NCBI GenBank assembly: GCA_026873275.1
Contig: JANTUC010000008.1
Location: 558,001 to 622,000 of the forward strand
DNA: 64,000 nt
Direction: 5' to 3'
Source of the DNA: Pseudopithomyces maydicus
Lineage: Eukaryota; Ascomycota; Dothideomycetes; Pleosporales; Didymosphaeriaceae
Under the pieces are notes generated by a model. It was not told the DNA's origin, did no database searches, and worked only from the letters and a program-made list of their open reading frames with translations. The position numbers were made by a program, and so were the translations under genes. How positions within the stretch are numbered: position 1 is the stretch's first letter; every line of letters starts with the position of its first letter. This document shows positions 58,124 to 64,000 of this stretch, one piece after another.

Positions 58124-60656
58124 ATGGTGGGTAGATCAAGTTCCTCGTCTCCCCACCCCCGTGAAATTTCGCCTTCCCTCTTTCCCCATACTGATCTGTG
58201 TTCAAACCACAGACGGACCGCAGAGCCTCTGTCCAAGGCGTCTTCGCCAGTACACGCCAGCAGAGCCCATATTCGGAAGCACATTCGGTTCTGCATACCA
58301 GAGCCGACTCGGACATATCCGCCACCTCGCCCGTGTCCCGGCGACGCTCTTCGCGTGCGAGACCAACCACTGAGGATGATGCATTCGACAGTTCGTCCCA
58401 GTCATGGGTAGATGACGACCAGGACGACGTTCATAAAACCCGAAAAAGCCGAAACATTTCTCGTAAAGTCACTAAAACCCACACTTCAGCCACTACAGCA
58501 TTTTCCCCCTCTGATACAGGAAAGGAGCTCGCTGGCTTCATGCCCAAGCTCACTCGTATACTAGAAGGGAAGGAAAGCAAGACCCTCAGACGAAAGCGGG
58601 GCTCTACAGTCGGTTCCATTGATGGGACCACGCGTCGTGTGAACCGACCGGTAGACGCCACCGGGACAAGAAACCGCTCACATAGGCAAAAGTACAGCTC
58701 GCCACAGCAGACCGAAAAGAATCTTGCTAGCTTGCAGAACCCATCATTACTCTCGGTTCTTTCAGGAGTCACGCAAGACTCCAGCGCATCCAACGAAAGC
58801 AACTCAACAATTACACAGCAGTCGTATGACAAAAAACTAGTTGATAAGAGCAATTCTACACAAGACAAGAAGCAAGTTCAAATAGACGAGGAGCCTTCTA
58901 CTAATGAACCTCCGAGCATGACATCACAGCCAAATGTTTTCCAATACATGGAGGAAATAATGGAACCAACTACCTTCACCCAAAACGAGAATCACTCGGC
59001 CCGTTCGTCGAGCGTTTCGTCTTCATCTGCTTCATCCGACGATTCCGACCATGGTGATTCATCCTCCATTGCTGAGCCAATAATTGAATCACCACCCACG
59101 TCACCGGCATCGACTCGAAAGTTGTATAGCCAAGACTCTCATGAAGATGACGAAACTGGCTCGGATAACTCATCAGAAGCGTCTACACGACTTAAGTACC
59201 AGCCCAGTGTGGTAGAGGCTGTGCCTAGAAGTAGTGGACAACGAAAACACGGGTCAGATAACGAAAGTGATGATGCACCTAGGAAAGAACGTCGCCAAGC
59301 CCATTCGGCTTCTGGCGATGAAGCACAAAAACCTCTTTATGCCACCCATATGGCTCTAGAGCGTGCCCCGCCTCCAAGGGCCCCTTCAACTTCCTCTCAT
59401 CGCTCCGATCGACACACAAGACGTATGAAGCGGCAGGAGCAGGCTATGCAAGCGCACTTGTTACAGAATCCACAACCGCAGAGAGACTTTCAATTCACTG
59501 GAGTGTCGTCTCCTCCTTACCCGGCACCGGTGCCACCATACGATCCGTATTCGTTGTCGAGATCCTCGCCTGCCAGTTTTACCCACGCTACTCGCCAGGC
59601 ACCCCCAGTAGCTCCTCAACCTCCACCATCGCAAGCTGTCGGGTATTATTCTCCTGCGCGAGCGCCTGCACCACCTGCTTCGTACACGTCGGGATTTGAC
59701 AATGAATTTGCCCTTGCAACTCGGCCACCGATGGCTCCGAGTGTCGTTACACAGTCATCCCAACCTCAGTACCCGCCTGCGCAGGCGCCTCACTACCAGA
59801 CACGTCCACCAGAGCCCAAGTTACCTAAACCTACAAGGGTAGGGTATGAGCTGATTGCAGAGAAGATAAGCAAGGGATCGGAAAGTGGCGAGACGGGTTC
59901 AGAGAAAGAGCATCTGGTTCCCATGTATCGCAAATTCGAGAATCTCAACCATCGCGTCTTGCTCCATCTCCAAGACGAGATTTCCGAATTGGAAGAAGAA
60001 CTACGTTACCTCGATGAATGCATTGCGCAGTCTGTGCCGAGAGACTATGCGGGGCAACAGTACCCTGCATCTCGGCGTGGTGATGCACGCTATGGAGGGG
60101 AGATGCATAATCGGAGGACGGAACTACTAGGGCGGATCTATCTGAAATTAGGCCAATATAGTAAGACCCCTACTTCTCCTGGTCCACATATGACCTAAGC
60201 TAGAACGACCAAACACCGTTGCATGGCGCAGCATTGAGTTTGATTAAACTAACGTTTTGTACAGACTCGGCGCTGACTTCGTTTAACACGATGGTGAAAA
60301 CACTGAACCCGGCCAATAACGGAGATATTGAGGCGTACCGTTCTTGGATGGAAAGGCGTACACCGATCGACCATGCAGAAGCGAAGTTCCTGGAGCATGG
60401 GAAAGATCTGCTTACGGTTTCCGAAGGAAGGTCAGCTGGCATAATGAGTGGCGTTATACCCCGCCAGTCCGATGCGATATGGCTTCCCTTGGTGCTCGTC
60501 TTACCTCTTATGCTGTTTGCGATAGTACCAGGCTTTCTTGGAAGGTTGGTCATGCTGAGCTTCACGGGTGCAGCGGCGGCGAAGTTGATAAACTCAACAA
60601 GGAAGCTGGCGGAGCTGATGGCGCCACGGGAATGGGCTGCCTGTTTTTCCATGTAA
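58124..60656 (+). CDS. DUF6594 protein with long disordered N-terminus and C-terminal membrane segment
   Basis: The proposed exons are 58124-58126 (ATG alone), 58213-60160 and 60265-60656, giving 780 residues. The intron after ATG has GTGGGT and CCACAG ends and restores an open frame starting MTDRRASVQGVFAS; without it the frame has no ATG for over 100 codons. The first 550 residues are Ser/Pro/Gln-rich and disordered. The DUF6594 domain starts at VGYELIAEKISKGSE and continues through YRKFENLNHRVLLHLQDEIS and ELEEELRYLDECI; across the second intron it joins NSALTSFNTMVKTLN. Two hydrophobic runs near the end (IWLPLVLVLPLMLFAIVPG and after) suggest membrane anchoring. The family has no known function. 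If the start intron is wrong, the protein begins at a later internal methionine. Confidence 0.82.
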
Positions 60657-62955
60657 GTGTTGCATTTCTCCTTCTATATGCAGGTGCTTCGGTGAACCGA
60701 TGGAGCAGAAAACGCAATGACCAGCCTAGAGGTAGAGAAGCGACCTGGCGCCTGCGGGGTTTCCGCAGCCCGGCTCTACCAGGGGGTTGCTATGCTCCCA
60801 GAAGGCGTTACGCGTTGAACGTGCTCTATTCTCTCTCTCTCTCTCTCTCTTTTTCTTTACCGAACCAAACCTACCCCTGATTGAGCTCGATATTGCTGGG
60901 CTGGAGTCATAGGCTCACCGATGTATAGTTATTTTGGTTTCATGGCGCTACTTGCGGCACTGGCTCACTGACTCGGACGAACGCCACCGTGTGGAGTCGA
61001 TATTGATCGACCAGGCACGCGCAGCGCACAGACAGGTACCGGCCGCGACATGGTCATCAAAGAGCGTGGGACTGTGTCGCAAATGACGAATCGCAGATTT
61101 TTTACGAAGGGTTTTCGCGTTTGTCGTATTTCCGAGTGGGTTCTGTTTCCTAAAGGGGTCTCATGGTAGAGGATTTGGGCTACGAGCAGTCGTTGATTGG
61201 CGTTCTTCTGCGGGGATGGCGGTCTCCCATGGATAATGGCGGGCCGACGGTTTAGGTGGGAAGCTGCGCTGGAAAGGTGGGCTGACGCACTCAAAACTGT
61301 CGGATAGCGAACTTGGCGTGCAGAAGAGGGAGCGGGATGACCGACGCAGCGGTCGGCCGTCCTGCATGCATCACAGCGGTGTTCCCTTGGGCGCGGGAGC
61401 TACTCCAAGTTCACGTTCACGTGCATGGGATGTGTAGGTAGTGGCAGCTGTAGCGCGGAGCCAAGCCAAGCCAATGGGGTGACGAGGCTGGTGTAGGATG
61501 ACTTGCAAGTTGATGATGGGATGGTTTGCACGCGGTGCCGTATTTGTTCCTATCGATGGTGACTGCTTGCGGACAGACTAACAGACGATGCATGGACATG
61601 GACGAGGCCAAGCCGGCGCGACGAGAGAAACATCCAACAGCGGGAGGGGCTAGCCGAGATAAGCGCCGGAGCAGCAGCACCAGCAGCAGCAGGGTCGCGG
61701 GAGGCGTTGTTCCTGGAGGGGGGGCACACACGGCATTTGTTCACTGCACACTGCGCACGGCACGCTGCACAGCACCTGGATGCTCGTTGTGCCACGGGCA
61801 TGGCGGCAGGGAGTCAGGACCGGGCGATGGCGCACTGGGAGGCTGTTTGAGAAGCGGGGTCAGGGCGACGATCGGTATCTCGAGGGGGGATTGGGGGGTT
61901 GGGGGTTGGCCTCCCAGGGCTCCAGGGCTCCAGGGCTTGTAGGCGTAGTCAGGCACGTCGCGCAGCGGTCATGGCCCGGTCCCCGTGCCTCGAGCTACCC
62001 CTAATGCCGCGTGCAGTTTCAGATGGGGCCTGCCCTGGGCTGCGCAGGGCGTGAGGCCTCTGCCAGGCGTTTGAAGGTGCTTGCGCAACACGCCTCCGCA
62101 GTCCATGCTTGTCCGCCGACGCTGTGCGCTCCTGGCCCTGCCTGCTTGCCGTCCTGCACCATCCCGCCAGCTCCACTTGCTTTGTGGCCCCTGTTGCAGC
62201 GACTTGCAGTGGTCGACTAAACCCGCCGGAGACCATCGCCTTGTCCTGAAACACGTCTAGGACTGCCGTCCGACCACTCTATCCCCCAAGCGACCCGCTC
62301 TCCTGCACCCTCCCGCCGACACCAATTCGCACCGGGCGCTGCTGAACGCGCTGGTGCCAGAACACAACCACGCGCTCTCCCCTTTCCTGCGCGCCAGAGC
62401 GACCACAAACTGCCAGCCAGCCCGTCCGCCTGCCAACCAGCCCGCCCGCCAGCCAGCTGCTTCCTGCCTGATCCGTCTGGGGAAGCCCCGCGCTCGCCTG
62501 CGCCTGCCACCCACCGCACCGCACCGCACCGCACCTTCCTCTGTTTGCGGCCCAGTCTGCCGAGCTGCCCACTGCTCCTTCCACTGCAGCCAGACAACCG
62601 CAGCGACGACCGGGCGAGCCTCTTGCGTTGCACACCTGCCCACTCTCGCGCCTCTCCGCGTCGGCCCATTTTGCCAGTCCACGCCGCGCACGCCCCCCAC
62701 CCCCCGGCAACACCTCGACCAGGCCCGCGCACACTGCACAACAAAGAGACACCAGCGACACCAGGCCCTGGGGCGCGGACAAAGCAACCCGCCCGCCGTG
62801 CATGACCCGTTACACGCGTACCTGACGCCCGAGTCCTTGTCGCCAATCACCCTGCGCCTGCCCGTGCAACCGCATTCCTCCATCCCCATCACACCAAAGC
62901 CTGCCAGCGCGCCGGTGCCCACGACCCTCTTGCGCTCTGCCACCAGCTGCTCGCA
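60657..62955. other. Gene-free, GC-rich upstream region of RasGAP gene
   Basis: About 2.3 kb with no supported gene. A CT tract lies at 60830-60850. Near 62.2-62.9 kb the plus strand is strongly C-rich, resembling a pyrimidine-rich 5' leader. Long open frames there come from skewed composition. Confidence 0.55.
60830..60850. repeat. CT dinucleotide tract
   Basis: About ten CT units in non-coding sequence after the DUF6594 gene. Confidence 0.85.
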
Positions 62956-64000
62956 ATGGCCGTCTCCATGCTGCATGCCCCCTCGCGGGCATCCACCTCC
63001 TCCTCCTCGTCCTTCATCCCCGTCTCCCGCCAGAACACAATGTCGTCGCACGACGGCTCGCGCTCGGTGCGCCAGTCGAAGCGCTACTCGGTCACAGCCC
63101 TGTACCTGTCCATGTCGGCCAAGGACAAGGACCTGGAAATCGAGGACGAGCTGGCCAGAGGTATGACTGGCTCCAATCCCATGCCATCACCCACGCACTA
63201 ACTCGCCTGCAGCCCAAAAAATATTGCGGGAATTGAAGGCCAAGATCTCGTCACAATCCAAGAAGAACTTCGTGCTCGAGAAAGACGTCCGCTATCTTGA
63301 TTCGCGGATAGCACTGCTCATCCAGAACCGCATGGCTTTGGAAGAAGTATGCGCCCCTCACCCACGTCCCCAGCTGTCGTGGCTGAACTGACCCCGCACG
63401 CAGCAAAACGAAGTCGCGAACCACCTCGACGATGCCACCGAGCTTCAGGAAGGCTTCTTCCCCAACGACGAGAAGACGCAAAAGTACGGAAACTTGCTCT
63501 TCCTGCTCCAATCCGAGCCCAGGCACATCGCGCACCTTTGTCGTCTTGTCTCCATGGCCGAGATCGACGCCCTCCTGCAGACAGTCATGTTTACAATTTA
63601 CGGAAACCAGTACGAGAGCCGAGAAGAGCATCTCCTGCTTACCATGTTCCAATCCGTCCTCACATATCAGTTCGATAATACGCCAGACTACAGTTCCCTT
63701 CTTCGCGCAAATACACCTGTTTCTCGCATGATGACTACGTACACAAGACGAGGACCCGGTCAGAGCTACCTCAAAGTCGTTTTGCAGGATAGCATCAATT
63801 CGTTAATCGAGCTCAAGGACCTCGATCTCGAGATCAATCCTTTGAAGGTGTACGAGAAAATGGTTACGGAAATCGAGGAGCAACAGGGTACTCTTCCGGC
63901 AAACCTGCCCAAGGGTGTCACGGCTGAGCAGGCTGCGGACAACGAGACCGTGCAGCAAATCATCGCACCCCGACTAACCATGCTCATGGAAATTGCTAAC
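62956..64000 (+). CDS. Ras GTPase-activating protein (Gap1/Sar1-type), 5' part
   Basis: Exons 62956-63160, 63213-63346 and 63404 onward; the gene runs off the right edge. The start is Ser-rich and basic. A helical segment (RAQKILRELKAKISSQ) leads to the region before the RasGAP domain: KYGNLLFLLQSEPRHIAHL, EIDALLQTVMFTIYG, YESREEHLLLTMFQSVL and the conserved LLRANTPVSRMMTTYTRRG. These blocks are diagnostic of the fungal IQGAP-related RasGAPs such as fission yeast Gap1 and Aspergillus GapA, which switch off Ras in polarity and germination. The catalytic arginine finger and C-terminal domain are not fully in view, so the function is by family. An inner methionine (MSSHDGSRSV) could be the true start. 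Confidence 0.93.

Overview
The window is nuclear DNA of a filamentous ascomycete (Pezizomycotina), probably a Dothideomycete. This rests on many short GT-AG introns (41 to 131 bases), a DIM-2-type DNA methyltransferase, fungal-only families (WSC, DUF3431, DUF6594, HeLo-like STAND N-terminus, Zn2Cys6 factor) and gene spacing of 0.2 to 5 kb. Class level is inference; kingdom and subphylum are firm. I saw no tRNA, rRNA, transposon, CRISPR array or virus-derived sequence.

Layout: a partial uncharacterised gene at the left edge; a secreted two-WSC protein (-); an NDR-family AGC kinase with eight exons (+); a fungal protein with a RapZ-C-like domain (-); a 4.8 kb gene-poor stretch; a large Zn2Cys6 transcription factor (-) and a cytochrome P450 (+) facing away from each other across a 2.8 kb GC-rich, repeat-rich interval; UDP-glucose:glycoprotein glucosyltransferase (+) with a C-terminal RDEL; a PDAT/Lro1-type acyltransferase (-) sharing a 227-base promoter interval with the NatC subunit Naa30/Mak3 (+); CutC (+); a GPI-anchored-like secreted protein (-); an NTF2-like membrane protein (-); a secreted expansin/GH45-like protein (-); a thioredoxin with a WCGQC site (+); dihydroorotase with an apparent frameshift (-); DIM-2 (-); a DUF3431 type II membrane protein (-); a TFIIIC triple-barrel subunit (-); a Pmr1-type Ca2+/Mn2+ ATPase (-); cohesin Rad21/Scc1 with an apparent frameshift (+); a HeLo-like N-terminal protein (+); a DUF6594 protein (+); and the 5' part of a RasGAP (+) cut by the right edge.

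The genes are mostly unrelated housekeeping and accessory genes, not an operon or an obvious biosynthetic cluster. Loose themes are the secretory pathway and wall (UGGT, Pmr1, WSC, GPI-like and expansin-like proteins, DUF3431), signalling (NDR kinase, RasGAP), and chromosome biology (DIM-2, Rad21, TFIIIC). The observations most worth checking are the RapZ-C-like domain in a eukaryotic protein, a separase-type SxExGR site in Rad21, a start codon apparently split from its gene by an intron, single-base frameshifts in two genes expected to be essential, and the HeLo-like protein with an unassigned C-terminal half.
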